Source: an uncultured Collinsella sp. (GTDB lineage Bacteria; Actinomycetota; Coriobacteriia; Coriobacteriales; Coriobacteriaceae). Taken from it: a stretch of 23,239 nt of DNA. Below are positions 6,896 to 13,754 of this stretch, piece by piece (the stretch's first letter is position 1; each line of letters starts with the position of its first letter). The notes beneath the pieces were generated by a model, which did not search any database, was not told the DNA's origin, and saw only the letters and a list, made by a program, of their open reading frames with translations. Where the stretch lies: the NCBI GenBank assembly GCA_900757205.1, contig CAAENA010000069.1, forward strand, positions 1 to 23,239. The letters are read 5' to 3'. Made by a program: the position numbers and the translations under genes.

Positions 6896-9523
6896 CTACT
6901 CGGCGTCGGGGACCTCGTAGGTGGCCGCCGGCGTGTTGTCGCACACGACGGTAAAGCCACCGTCCTTGTCGACATCGACCGTCACCTGATCGCCCTCGCG
7001 CACCGTGCCGTCGATGATGGCGGCGGCGATGGCGTCCACGACCTCGCGCTGGACCAGGCGCTTGAGCGGACGGGCACCGAACACGGGGTCCAGGCCACCC
7101 ACGGCGAGCATCTGCTTGGCCGCCGGGGTGATGGCAAGCGTCATGCGCTCCTTGGCCAGGCGTGCGCGAACGTCGGCAAGCTGGATGTCGACGATCTTCT
7201 CGATCTGCGCCATGCCGAGCGGATGGAACACCACGATGTCATCGATACGGTTGAGGAACTCGGGACGGAAGGTCTGAGCCATGGCGGCATCGACCTGATG
7301 GCGCATCTCCTCCTCGTCCTTGCCGGACAGATCGGCGATAGCCTTGGAGCCCACGTTGCTCGTCATGATGATGATCGTGTTCTTGAAGGACACCTGGCGA
7401 CCCTGGCCATCGGTCAGGCGGCCGTCGTCAAGCACCTGCAACAGCACGTTAAAGACATCCGGATGAGCCTTCTCCATCTCGTCGAGCAAGATCACGGAGT
7501 ACGGACGACGGCGCACGGCCTCAGTGAGCTGGCCGCCCTCGTCGTAACCCACGTATCCCGGGGGCGCACCGATCAGACGCTGGACGCTGAACTTCTCCAT
7601 GTACTCGGACATGTCGATACGCACGAGTGCGCGCTCGTCATCGAACAGGCACTCGGCAAGCGCCTTGGCGAGCTCGGTCTTGCCCACGCCGGTGGGGCCC
7701 AGGAAGAAGAAACTGCCGATGGGCTTGTCCGGATCGGAGAGACCCGCACGGCTACGACGTACGGCTGCGGCGACAGCGGACACGGCCTCGTCCTGGCCAA
7801 TGACGCGCTTATGCAGCTCGCCCTCCAGGCCCTTCAGCTTGTCGAGCTCGCCCTGCATCATCTTGGACACGGGCACGCCGGTCCAGGCGCTCACGACCTC
7901 AGCGATCTCATCGGAGGTCACCTGCTCATTGAGACCCTCGCCGTCCTGCTGCTTTTGCGCCTCGAGCGCGGTCTCGGAATCCTGAATCTGCTGCTGCAGG
8001 CCCGGAATCACGGAGTAGCGCAGCTCGGACGCACGGCCCAGGTCGCCGTTGCGCGTCGCGCGCTCCTCTTCGCTTCTGGCCTCGTCAAGCTGGCCCTTAA
8101 GCTCCTGCACGTGGTCGATGGCGTTCTTTTGGTTGAGCCAGCCGGCCTTTTGCACGTTGAGCTTTTCCTGGACCTCGGCAATCTCCTGGCGCAGGGCTTC
8201 CAGACGCTCCTTGGAGGCGTCATCGGTCTCCTTCATGAGCGCCTGCTCCTCGATCTGCAGCTGGGTGAGCTGACGCGTGGTGGCGTCGATCTCGACCGGC
8301 ATGCTGTCGAGCTCCATGCGCAGGCGGCTTGCGGCCTCATCGACCAGGTCGATGGCCTTGTCGGGCAGGAAGCGGTCAGCGATGTAGCGATCGGAGAGGT
8401 CGGCGGCGGCCACGAGCGCGCTATCGGTGATATGCACGCCGTGGAAGATCTCGTACTTCTCCTTGAGGCCACGCAGGATCGAGATGGTATCCTCGACGGT
8501 AGGCTCGCTCACCATAACGGTCTGGAAACGACGGGCGAGCGCCGCGTCCTTCTCGATGTACTTACGGTACTCGTCGAGCGTGGTCGCGCCGATCGCATGC
8601 AGGTCGCCACGGGCGAGCGCAGGCTTGAGGATGTTGCCGGCGTCCATGGAGCCCTCGGTGGCACCCGCGCCCACGATGGTGTGGAGCTCATCGATGAACA
8701 GGATGACCTTACCTTCCGATTTTTGCACTTCCTTGAGCACGGCCTTCAAGCGGTCCTCGAACTCGCCGCGATACTTGGCGCCGGCGACCAGCGCGCTCAT
8801 GTCGAGCTCGATAAGGTCGCGGTCGCGCAGGGTGCTCGGCACGTCGCCGGCCACGATACGCTGGGCGATGCCCTCGACGATAGCAGTTTTACCGACGCCC
8901 GGCTCGCCGATGAGCACGGGGTTGTTCTTGGTACGACGGGACAGGACCTGAATAGTACGGCGAATCTCGTCGGTACGGCCGATGACCGGGTCGAGCTTGC
9001 CGGCGCGGGCGAGGTCGCAGATGTTGCGACCGTACTGCTCCAGCGCCTCAAACTGCGTCTTGTCCTCGGCAGACGTCACGCGGTCATCGCCGCGCAGTTC
9101 CTCGTAGACTTGCTCGATGCGCTCCTTGGTGACGCCGGCGTCGCGCAGCACGCGACCCGCCTCGCCCTTGTCCTCGGCAAGTGCCATCAGCAGATGCTCG
9201 GTCACCACAAAGCTGTCGCCCATCTTGGTGGCCTTCTTCTCGGCCTTTTCGATGACGCGGACGAGCTCGTTGGACAGGCCCATCTGCTGACCCTCGCCCG
9301 ACACCTTGGGCGCATGGTCGATGGCATCTTGTGTGGAGCGTGCAAGCTGGGCCGGGTCGGCGCCGATGCGCTCGATGATCACGGAGATATTGCGCTCGCC
9401 GGCACCGAGCAGGGCAGACAGCAGGTGAATCGGCTCCACCGCGCCGGCCTGCGCGTCGGCGGCCGTGCTCATGGCGGTCTGCAACGCCTCGCGCGACGTC
9501 ATTGCTAGCTTATCGATTCTCAT
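6896..9523 (-). CDS. clpB: ATP-dependent chaperone ClpB
   Basis: ClpB is the cytoplasmic Hsp100 disaggregase that pulls polypeptides out of aggregates and hands them to DnaK. The protein has 875 residues, close to the usual ~860. The Clp N-domain spans ~1-145. AAA-1 has Walker A GEPGVGKT at 206-213, followed by a Walker B ILFIDELHT. A long coiled-coil M-domain (roughly 410-530, rich in Glu, Gln and Lys) separates ClpB from ClpA/ClpC. AAA-2 has GPTGVGKT and ILLDEMEKAHP, then the C-terminal domain. The ATG at 9523 follows AGAGAGGTGATT, and MRIDKLAMTSREAL is the standard N-terminus. It is monocistronic, with its own terminator at 6814-6850. Its promoter region carries the same 27-bp inverted repeat as dnaK, so the two are probably co-regulated by HspR. 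Confidence 0.98.
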   Translation of the reverse strand: MRIDKLAMTSREALQTAMSTAADAQAGAVEPIHLLSALLGAGERNISVIIERIGADPAQLARSTQDAIDHAPKVSGEGQQMGLSNELVRVIEKAEKKATKMGDSFVVTEHLLMALAEDKGEAGRVLRDAGVTKERIEQVYEELRGDDRVTSAEDKTQFEALEQYGRNICDLARAGKLDPVIGRTDEIRRTIQVLSRRTKNNPVLIGEPGVGKTAIVEGIAQRIVAGDVPSTLRDRDLIELDMSALVAGAKYRGEFEDRLKAVLKEVQKSEGKVILFIDELHTIVGAGATEGSMDAGNILKPALARGDLHAIGATTLDEYRKYIEKDAALARRFQTVMVSEPTVEDTISILRGLKEKYEIFHGVHITDSALVAAADLSDRYIADRFLPDKAIDLVDEAASRLRMELDSMPVEIDATTRQLTQLQIEEQALMKETDDASKERLEALRQEIAEVQEKLNVQKAGWLNQKNAIDHVQELKGQLDEARSEEERATRNGDLGRASELRYSVIPGLQQQIQDSETALEAQKQQDGEGLNEQVTSDEIAEVVSAWTGVPVSKMMQGELDKLKGLEGELHKRVIGQDEAVSAVAAAVRRSRAGLSDPDKPIGSFFFLGPTGVGKTELAKALAECLFDDERALVRIDMSEYMEKFSVQRLIGAPPGYVGYDEGGQLTEAVRRRPYSVILLDEMEKAHPDVFNVLLQVLDDGRLTDGQGRQVSFKNTIIIMTSNVGSKAIADLSGKDEEEMRHQVDAAMAQTFRPEFLNRIDDIVVFHPLGMAQIEKIVDIQLADVRARLAKERMTLAITPAAKQMLAVGGLDPVFGARPLKRLVQREVVDAIAAAIIDGTVREGDQVTVDVDKDGGFTVVCDNTPAATYEVPDAE

Positions 9524-9544
9524 GGAATCACCTCTCTTGGGGCG

Positions 9545-9562
9545 GCCGCCCTACGGGGCGGC
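9545..9562 (-). other. 5' UTR hairpin of clpB
   Basis: GCCGCCC (9545-9551) and GGGCGGC (9556-9562) flank a four-base loop, 22 bp before the clpB start codon and just upstream of its ribosome-binding site. It could influence mRNA stability or heat-responsive translation, but no pairing to the ribosome-binding site is visible. Confidence 0.45.
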
Positions 9563-9603
9563 TTCACGTTGTTCGAGAAGTATTGTTGCCAGCTTTGTAC
9601 GAT

Positions 9604-9639
9604 CTTATACACAAATCTAAGTCTCTATATATAAGATTT
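9604..9639 (-). promoter_or_regulatory. clpB promoter with HspR-type inverted repeat
   Basis: AAATCTAAGTC (9613-9623), five bases, then ATATAAGATTT (9629-9639) form an interrupted palindrome with 8 of 11 pairs. The dnaK promoter has the same arms and spacing. A minus-strand -10-like TATAAG (9609-9604) lies next to it. The inner halves CTAAGT-N7-TATAAG keep the 6-7-6 spacing of the actinobacterial HAIR site (TTGAGT-N7-ACTCAA) with weak base match. HspR binding is inferred. Confidence 0.65.
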
Positions 9640-9700
9640 TCTGAGTGATTGATGGATAGGGTACTGAGATGTCAGCCCGTCGCTGCCCAGGCGCACTACC

Positions 9701-9918
9701 ATCTCGATCTATAACATCTAGCAGCCATTTTTGATCCTAGATGTTACAGATCGAGATGAAATGACCAGCGGCAACCGTTTGTCTCAATCTGTAACATCTA
9801 CTCGGCAAATTAGGGTCTAACTGTTACAGATCGAGACAAGCCACGAAGGCTCATCTGAAAATCTAAATCTGTAACAGCAGGCTTACTTCCAACAGCCCAG
9901 ATGTTACAGATCGAGACA
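9701..9918. repeat. Array of three palindromic repeat units
   Basis: Unit 1 has arms at 9701-9721 and 9737-9757 (20 of 21 pairs) with a 15-base loop. Unit 2 has arms at 9779-9800 and 9818-9839 (19 of 22 pairs). Unit 3 has a strong right arm ending near 9918 and a decayed left arm (9862-9876). Every arm is a version of TCTCGATCTGTAACATCT or its complement, while loops and linkers are unrelated in sequence. Spacing is irregular and there are no spacers of uniform length, so this is not CRISPR. It looks like a REP/BIME-type or structured-RNA repeat family. Confidence 0.85.
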
Positions 9919-9921
9919 AAC

Positions 9922-9959
9922 GGAACCACCACAAAGGTGCCTGTCCCCTTTGTGGTGGT
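9922..9959. repeat. Hairpin and left arm of a long-range inverted repeat
   Basis: ACCACCACAAAGG (9925-9937) pairs with 9947-9959 around a nine-base loop. The segment 9922-9946 is also the reverse complement of 11029-11052, apart from one extra base. The core GGTGCCTGTCC resembles REP-type sequences linked to REP-associated tyrosine transposases in other bacteria; that link is from memory and is not shown here. Confidence 0.75.
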
Positions 9960-9962
9960 CCC

Positions 9963-10000
9963 AGTCTATTTTTAGCGTCCCACAAGATCCAACGAGAACA
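9963..10000. repeat. Direct repeat flanking the 1-kb accessory module, left copy
   Basis: It aligns with 11092-11130 at 36 of 39 positions (two substitutions and one indel); the shared part includes TTAGCGTCCC and CCAACGAGAACA. Together with the inverted copies just outside (left) and inside (right), it frames the small ORF and the membrane-anchored protein gene. Confidence 0.8.
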
Positions 10001-10047
10001 CAGCGACGAAATCGAGAGCCACCGATAGCCCGTTCGCGCAGATATAG

Positions 10048-10203
10048 ATGGAGATTCAAGACAAGGGTCCCGGCTTAAACGGCTTGGTTATCGTACGCCA
10101 CAATACTCTCGTCATCGTCCCCGTCGTTTTTATAGTGCTTATAGTGAAAATAGCGGGTTTAGTGAGAATAGTATTGCGCAAAACTCGTGAACTCAATTTT
10201 TGA
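10048..10203 (+). CDS. Possible 51-residue hydrophobic peptide
   Basis: An ATG at 10048 opens a 51-residue frame beginning MEIQDKGPGLNG. A run of about 20 mostly Val, Ile and Leu residues (LVIVPVVFIVLIVKIAGLVR) could span the membrane, followed by a basic tail (RKTRELNF). There is no convincing ribosome-binding site before the ATG (GCAGATATAG). It could be a small membrane peptide, a toxin-like peptide, a fragment of a decayed gene, or chance. The minus strand has a similar-length frame here (10056-10262) that looks less protein-like. It sits inside the repeat-framed module and is followed eight bases later by a structured region. Confidence that it is expressed is low. Confidence 0.3.
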   Translation: MEIQDKGPGLNGLVIVRHNTLVIVPVVFIVLIVKIAGLVRIVLRKTRELNF

Positions 10204-10210
10204 CCCCTCG

Positions 10211-10290
10211 CCCAGAATGAGGGGAGGCAAATATTCCTATTAGAGATCGAATCGAAGCCCAATAGGGCCTTTTAGCCCTCTCATTCCGGG
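10211..10290. other. Structured intergenic segment, nested hairpins
   Basis: The outer stem is CCC-a-GAATGAG (10211-10221) with CTCATTC-c-GGG (10280-10290). The inner stem is CCTATT (10236-10241) with AATAGG (10261-10266). There is no clear T run on either strand. It may be an RNA structure or a remnant of a palindromic repeat. Confidence 0.45.
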
Positions 10291-10370
10291 CGGTCGCTTT
10301 CTTTTGAATATTGTCGTAAGCTGGCATCATTTATCTTAATGATTGCATATTGCATGAGAGGTGCCCCACC

Positions 10371-11018
10371 GTGAAACGCTCCACCTATATCGGCCTGCTC
10401 GTCTTAGCGTTTGCAATTACCGCAGCCGGCGTAGGCATTATCTATCTCGCATTTCTCCCTGCCTCGGCGACGCAGGCGGCGGTTGAAACCGTAAGCTACC
10501 CCATCGAAATCCTCACCGATATCGTCAAACCCGATTCAATCACCGTCGATTTCGACGGTACGCCCGCAGCGCTTGGGGTCAGCAACTACCCCCGAATCGA
10601 ACTTGGAGCCACGCGCTATACCCAAGATGAGCAGCTTATCGGCAAGGCAACCAATTTACTCAAAGGCAAAACGTTTACGCGGTGGTACGGCGCCGCAATA
10701 TATCGAGCCAAGAAAGGCCAAATGAATGGCGGGTATTATTCGACCCTTGAACTCGATGCGGCAAACGGGAGCAGACTGTGCAACGTCTCATACGACCCCG
10801 GCTACGTGGACAACGAAGGGCCGGGAGTCTATATCTCGGATGGCAACGTGATCTACGTCATGGAAGGCGACCAGACGGCAGTCGTCGATTTTATGGATCG
10901 GTGTACCGAGGATGCCTACGAACAAACCTGCGAGCCCGATCCGCAGACAGCGCGCGACAGCGGCTCAGCACGCACTTGGCTATTTGACGATGAGATAACC
11001 TGGACCCCATCGAAATAA
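10371..11018 (+). CDS. Membrane-anchored extracytoplasmic protein, unknown
   Basis: The frame is open from a TTG at 10350, but GTG at 10371 is preceded by GAGAGGTG at good spacing and gives VKRSTYIGLL, a normal signal-anchor N-terminus. The protein then has 215 residues. Residues ~6-32 form one hydrophobic helix after a Lys-Arg start, and the rest would lie outside the membrane. No lipobox cysteine is present at the helix end, so it is not an evident lipoprotein. The exported part has two cysteines near residues 138 and 185 that could form a disulfide, and is rich in Tyr, Asp and Gly. I do not recognise the family. Base composition is lower in GC than the flanking clpB and hydratase genes. 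It lies between inverted and direct repeat copies (9922-10000, 11029-11130), which suggests acquisition as a unit. Confidence 0.75.
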   Translation: MKRSTYIGLLVLAFAITAAGVGIIYLAFLPASATQAAVETVSYPIEILTDIVKPDSITVDFDGTPAALGVSNYPRIELGATRYTQDEQLIGKATNLLKGKTFTRWYGAAIYRAKKGQMNGGYYSTLELDAANGSRLCNVSYDPGYVDNEGPGVYISDGNVIYVMEGDQTAVVDFMDRCTEDAYEQTCEPDPQTARDSGSARTWLFDDEITWTPSK

Positions 11019-11028
11019 GAACCCGCCG

Positions 11029-11052
11029 GACAGGCACCTTTGTGGTGGTCCA
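11029..11052. repeat. Right arm of the long-range inverted repeat
   Basis: It is the reverse complement of 9922-9946, differing by one base gap. It starts 11 bp after the stop of the membrane-anchored protein gene. Confidence 0.8.
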
Positions 11053-11083
11053 AAAAGAAGCCGCCCCAATAAAAAGAGGCGGC
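11052..11083 (-). terminator. Terminator downstream of the hydratase
   Basis: On the minus strand GCCGCCTC (11083-11076) pairs with GGGGCGGC (11067-11060; one G-T wobble) around an A/T loop, followed by TTCTTTTT (11059-11052). It lies about 140 bp past the hydratase stop and is the likely 3' end of that transcript. It would also insulate against the plus-strand gene. Confidence 0.75.
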
Positions 11084-11091
11084 ATCAAGCA

Positions 11092-11130
11092 AGTCTATTT
11101 ATTAGCGTCCCTCAAGACCCAACGAGAACA
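11092..11130. repeat. Direct repeat flanking the 1-kb accessory module, right copy
   Basis: It aligns with 9963-10000 at 36 of 39 positions. It lies nine bases before the large hairpin that follows the hydratase gene. Confidence 0.8.
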
Positions 11131-11138
11131 TCGCGGTA

Positions 11139-11210
11139 GCCCCGGCCACACCTTTCCCTCGGGCGACCCTCGCGAAGCGCGTGAGCACGAGGGAAAGGTG
11201 TGGCAGGGGC
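11139..11210 (-). other. Large hairpin in the 3' UTR of the hydratase
   Basis: A 17-bp perfect stem (11145-11161 with 11188-11204) is extended by five more pairs beyond one mismatch. The 26-base apical part has its own short GC-rich pairing (CTCGCG with CGCGTGAG). It starts 11 bases after the stop codon. There is no T run next to it, so it looks more like a stabilising or processing structure than a terminator. Confidence 0.75.
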
Positions 11211-11221
11211 GTACAGCAGAG

Positions 11222-13522
11222 TTACTCGGCAGCGGCCTTGAACTTGTTGTAGTTGATCAGGCAGCCGGCCTTGACGATGGCACGCTCCTCGGCCGTCATA
11301 TCGGCAATGTAGAGCTCAATCTGCTCAACCGCACCATCGGCGCGCACCACGTAGGCGGCGATGTCCTTTAGGTCGCCATCGAGCGCGGCACGGATACCCG
11401 GCACAAAGACGTAGTCGCCCACCTCAAAGCTGGGCTCGGCCTCCATCTGGAAGGGAACCATGCCCCAGTTCATGACGTTGGAGCGATAGCGCTTGGTGGC
11501 GTACTCGTGGACGATGTTGGCCAGGCCGCCGATCACGCGCTGGCAGCTCGCAGCCTGCTCGCGGGCAGAACCGTCGCCCGGCTTCTTGGCGTAGAGCATG
11601 GAGCCGTACTCGGTCGCCTTGGCATCGGCCGCGACGCCCACGCCGGCCAGTGCCTCAAACACGCCGGCAAGCTCGGCATCGAGCGCCGCTAGGTCGCCCG
11701 TGGACTCGCCGGCAACGCGACGCTTCTCCACAGCGTCGACCTCCTTGGAGCGACCCACGTAGGCCGGGTCGCGGCGGCTGAGCGTAAACTCAGCCAGGCC
11801 CAGCGGATTGGAGCGGAAGGAGCTCGTCTCGCCCGAGGGAATGAGCTCGTCGGTCGTGGTGACCGGGTCCATGATCTTGGAGCACACCTTGAGCAGGATA
11901 TCGTCGCCGAGCGGCTCCATCGCGGGCCACGGCTTGATGTTGGGGCCCTCAACCAGCTCGTCGGCAGGCTCCGCCTTGCCAAAGCCCCAGTACACGCGCT
12001 TCTTGTAGGGAGCGTCGTCGAAGGTGTACTCGCAGGCCTCGTCCCAAGTCTCCTCGGGCAGGTCGGTCGCCGGGGTGAGCACGCCGCCGTTGGCGGCCGT
12101 CGCCGCAATGGAGCGGGCGTCCATCAGAGCCACGGCGCTCAGCTGGCCGTTGCCCGGCTTGGAACCCTCGCGGTTGGGGAAGTTGCGCGTGGTGTGGCGG
12201 ATCGAAAGGCCGTTGTTGGCGGGCGTGTCGCCGGCGCCAAAGCACGGGCCGCAGAACGCCGTGCGCACGATCGCGCCGGCCTCCATAAGGTCGTAGATAT
12301 AGCCGCGGCGTGTAAGCTCGAGTGCCACGGGCTGGCTCGTGGGATAGACCGACAGCGAGAACTCGCCGCAGCCGGTGTCGGCGCCCTTGAGCACGCGGGC
12401 AGCCTGGATCACGGAGTCGTAGTTGCCGCCCGAGCAGCCGGCGATAACGCCCTGCTGTACGTGCAGCTTGCCGTCGACGATCTTGTCGAGCAGGCTAAAG
12501 TGCGTCTTGCCCTCGCCGATCTTGGCAGCCTCGAGCTCCACCTCATGCAGGATGTCCTCGAGGTTCTCGTTGAGCTCGTCGATCTCAAAGCCATTGGAAG
12601 GATGGAACGGCAGCGCGATCATGGGCTTGATGCTCGACAGGTCGACCTCGACGCAACCGTCATAGTAGGCGACATCGGCGGGCTTGAGCTCGCGGTAGTC
12701 GTCGCCGCGGCCGTGCATGGCCAAAAACGCATGCGTGTCCTCGTCGGTGGCCCAAATGCTCGACAGGCAGGTGGTCTCGGTGGTCATGACGTCAACGCCG
12801 TTGCGGTAATCGGTCGTCATGCTCGCGATTCCGGGGCCCACAAACTCCATGACCTTGTTCTTGACGTAGCCCTTGGCAAAGACGGCGCGAATGATGGCGA
12901 GCGCCACATCGTGCGGGCCGACGCCGGGGCGCGGGGCGCCCGTGAGGTAGATGGCCACGACGCCGGGATAGGCGACATCGTAGGTGTCGCGCAGCAGCTG
13001 CTTTGCCAACTCGCCGCCGCCCTCGCCCACGGCCATGGTGCCCAGGGCGCCGTAGCGGGTGTGCGAGTCCGAACCCAGGATCATCTTGCCGCAGCCGGCG
13101 AAGTTCTCACGCATAAAGGAGTGGATGACGGCGATGTGCGGCGGAACGAAGATGCCGCCGTACTTCTTGGCAGCCGAGAGGCCAAAGACGTGGTCGTCCT
13201 CGTTGATGGTGCCGCCCACGGCGCACAGCGAGTTATGGCAGTTGGTGAGCACGTAGGGCAGCGGAAACTGCTCCATGCCCGAGGCGCGCGCCGTCTGGAT
13301 GATGCCGACAAAGGTGATGTCGTGGCTCGCCATGGCGTCGAAGCGAATCTTGAGCGCCTCGGGGTCTCCGGACGTATTGTGTGCCTGGAGGATCGAATAC
13401 GCGATGGTGCCGCGCTTGGCGTCCTCGGGCGTCTGCGTAATACCGTGCTCGGCAGCCTCGGCCGCAGGCACAACCTCGCTGCCGCCGCGCAGGTAAATGC
13501 CGTCCTCGTACAGCTTGACCAT
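11222..13522 (-). CDS. Hydratase of the aconitase superfamily (YbhJ-like)
   Basis: A longer frame reaches 13702, but ATG 13522 follows TGGGAG six bases upstream and yields MVKLYEDGIYLRGG, the usual start of this subfamily. The protein then has 766 residues. Aconitase-type features include the N-terminal substrate-binding region GSDSHTRYGALG and three [4Fe-4S] ligand cysteines in IAGCSGG (near 363) and FCGPCFG (near 422-425). A C-terminal swivel-like domain carries GDGSAREQAA, equivalent to the substrate-binding loop with serine and arginine. It catalyses a dehydration/hydration by family, but the sequence is closer to uncharacterised hydratases such as E. coli YbhJ than to AcnA or AcnB. No citrate synthase or isocitrate dehydrogenase gene is nearby, so a TCA-cycle role cannot be assumed. 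It is monocistronic, with two palindromes in its leader and upstream region. Confidence 0.88.
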   Translation of the reverse strand: MVKLYEDGIYLRGGSEVVPAAEAAEHGITQTPEDAKRGTIAYSILQAHNTSGDPEALKIRFDAMASHDITFVGIIQTARASGMEQFPLPYVLTNCHNSLCAVGGTINEDDHVFGLSAAKKYGGIFVPPHIAVIHSFMRENFAGCGKMILGSDSHTRYGALGTMAVGEGGGELAKQLLRDTYDVAYPGVVAIYLTGAPRPGVGPHDVALAIIRAVFAKGYVKNKVMEFVGPGIASMTTDYRNGVDVMTTETTCLSSIWATDEDTHAFLAMHGRGDDYRELKPADVAYYDGCVEVDLSSIKPMIALPFHPSNGFEIDELNENLEDILHEVELEAAKIGEGKTHFSLLDKIVDGKLHVQQGVIAGCSGGNYDSVIQAARVLKGADTGCGEFSLSVYPTSQPVALELTRRGYIYDLMEAGAIVRTAFCGPCFGAGDTPANNGLSIRHTTRNFPNREGSKPGNGQLSAVALMDARSIAATAANGGVLTPATDLPEETWDEACEYTFDDAPYKKRVYWGFGKAEPADELVEGPNIKPWPAMEPLGDDILLKVCSKIMDPVTTTDELIPSGETSSFRSNPLGLAEFTLSRRDPAYVGRSKEVDAVEKRRVAGESTGDLAALDAELAGVFEALAGVGVAADAKATEYGSMLYAKKPGDGSAREQAASCQRVIGGLANIVHEYATKRYRSNVMNWGMVPFQMEAEPSFEVGDYVFVPGIRAALDGDLKDIAAYVVRADGAVEQIELYIADMTAEERAIVKAGCLINYNKFKAAAE

Positions 13523-13537
13523 ACTGTCTCCCACTCT

Positions 13538-13554
13538 GCCCAAAAGATTTGGGC
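13538..13554 (-). promoter_or_regulatory. Palindrome in the hydratase leader
   Basis: GCCCAAA-aga-TTTGGGC is a perfect 7-3-7 palindrome centred 24 bp before the start codon and seven bases upstream of GGGAG. It could be an operator near the transcription start or an mRNA hairpin affecting initiation. Confidence 0.5.
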
Positions 13555-13622
13555 GCATAGCATACATTCGTTCAATATCGTGCCATAGAACGGTTGCGAG
13601 TGGGTTACGAATCTGCACGTTC

Positions 13623-13640
13623 ACTTTATCTAGGTAAAGT
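13623..13640 (-). promoter_or_regulatory. Operator-like palindrome upstream of hydratase
   Basis: ACTTTA-tctagg-TAAAGT is a perfect 6-6-6 inverted repeat about 100 bp before the hydratase start. The AT-rich arms stand out from the GC-rich surroundings. No clear -35/-10 pair was found next to it, and the binding protein is unknown. Confidence 0.45.
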
Positions 13641-13680
13641 AAAGGACGTGCCGGTCGAGGGCCGGAAGATTTTGTGCAAG

Positions 13681-13722
13681 AGCGTCCCTTTCGACTAGTC
13701 ATTTAAGAACGTCCCCAATGAC
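13681..13722. repeat. Two imperfect REP-like repeats
   Basis: On the minus strand GGGGACGTTCTT and, about 30 bases on, AGGGACGCTCTT form a direct pair separated by ATGACTAGTC. A similar palindromic GGGACGGTCCC phrase occurs between nadA and nadB (22038-22048), suggesting a dispersed family. Confidence 0.5.
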
Positions 13723-13754
13723 TACCCATAACAACGCCGATGTTTTGGCGCAGA

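Larger units (their letters stand above)
9640..10047. other. Gene-free, repeat-rich interval upstream of clpB
   Basis: No credible reading frame is present. The stretch holds three tandem palindromic units (9701-9918), a 13-bp hairpin (9922-9959) that is one arm of a long-distance inverted repeat, and the left copy of a 38-bp direct repeat (9963-10000). The bases before 9700 and after 10000 show nothing I can name. Confidence 0.7.

Noticed and set aside
7223..9508. Long plus-strand frame (761 residues) opposite clpB
   Set aside because: It mirrors the clpB codons; the translation is His/Leu/Val-rich with no domain, and clpB on the other strand is unmistakable.
9701..9918. CRISPR array
   Set aside because: The repeats are long palindromes in alternating orientation with uneven gaps and only three units; no cas genes are near.
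10056..10262. Minus-strand frame of 68 residues
   Set aside because: No ribosome-binding site or domain; it overlaps the hairpin region, and its composition is no more protein-like than chance.
13575..13600. Sigma-54 promoter upstream of the hydratase (TGGCAC at 13590-13585)
   Set aside because: The -12 half does not match TTGCA at the required spacing, and no sigma-54 activator is nearby.
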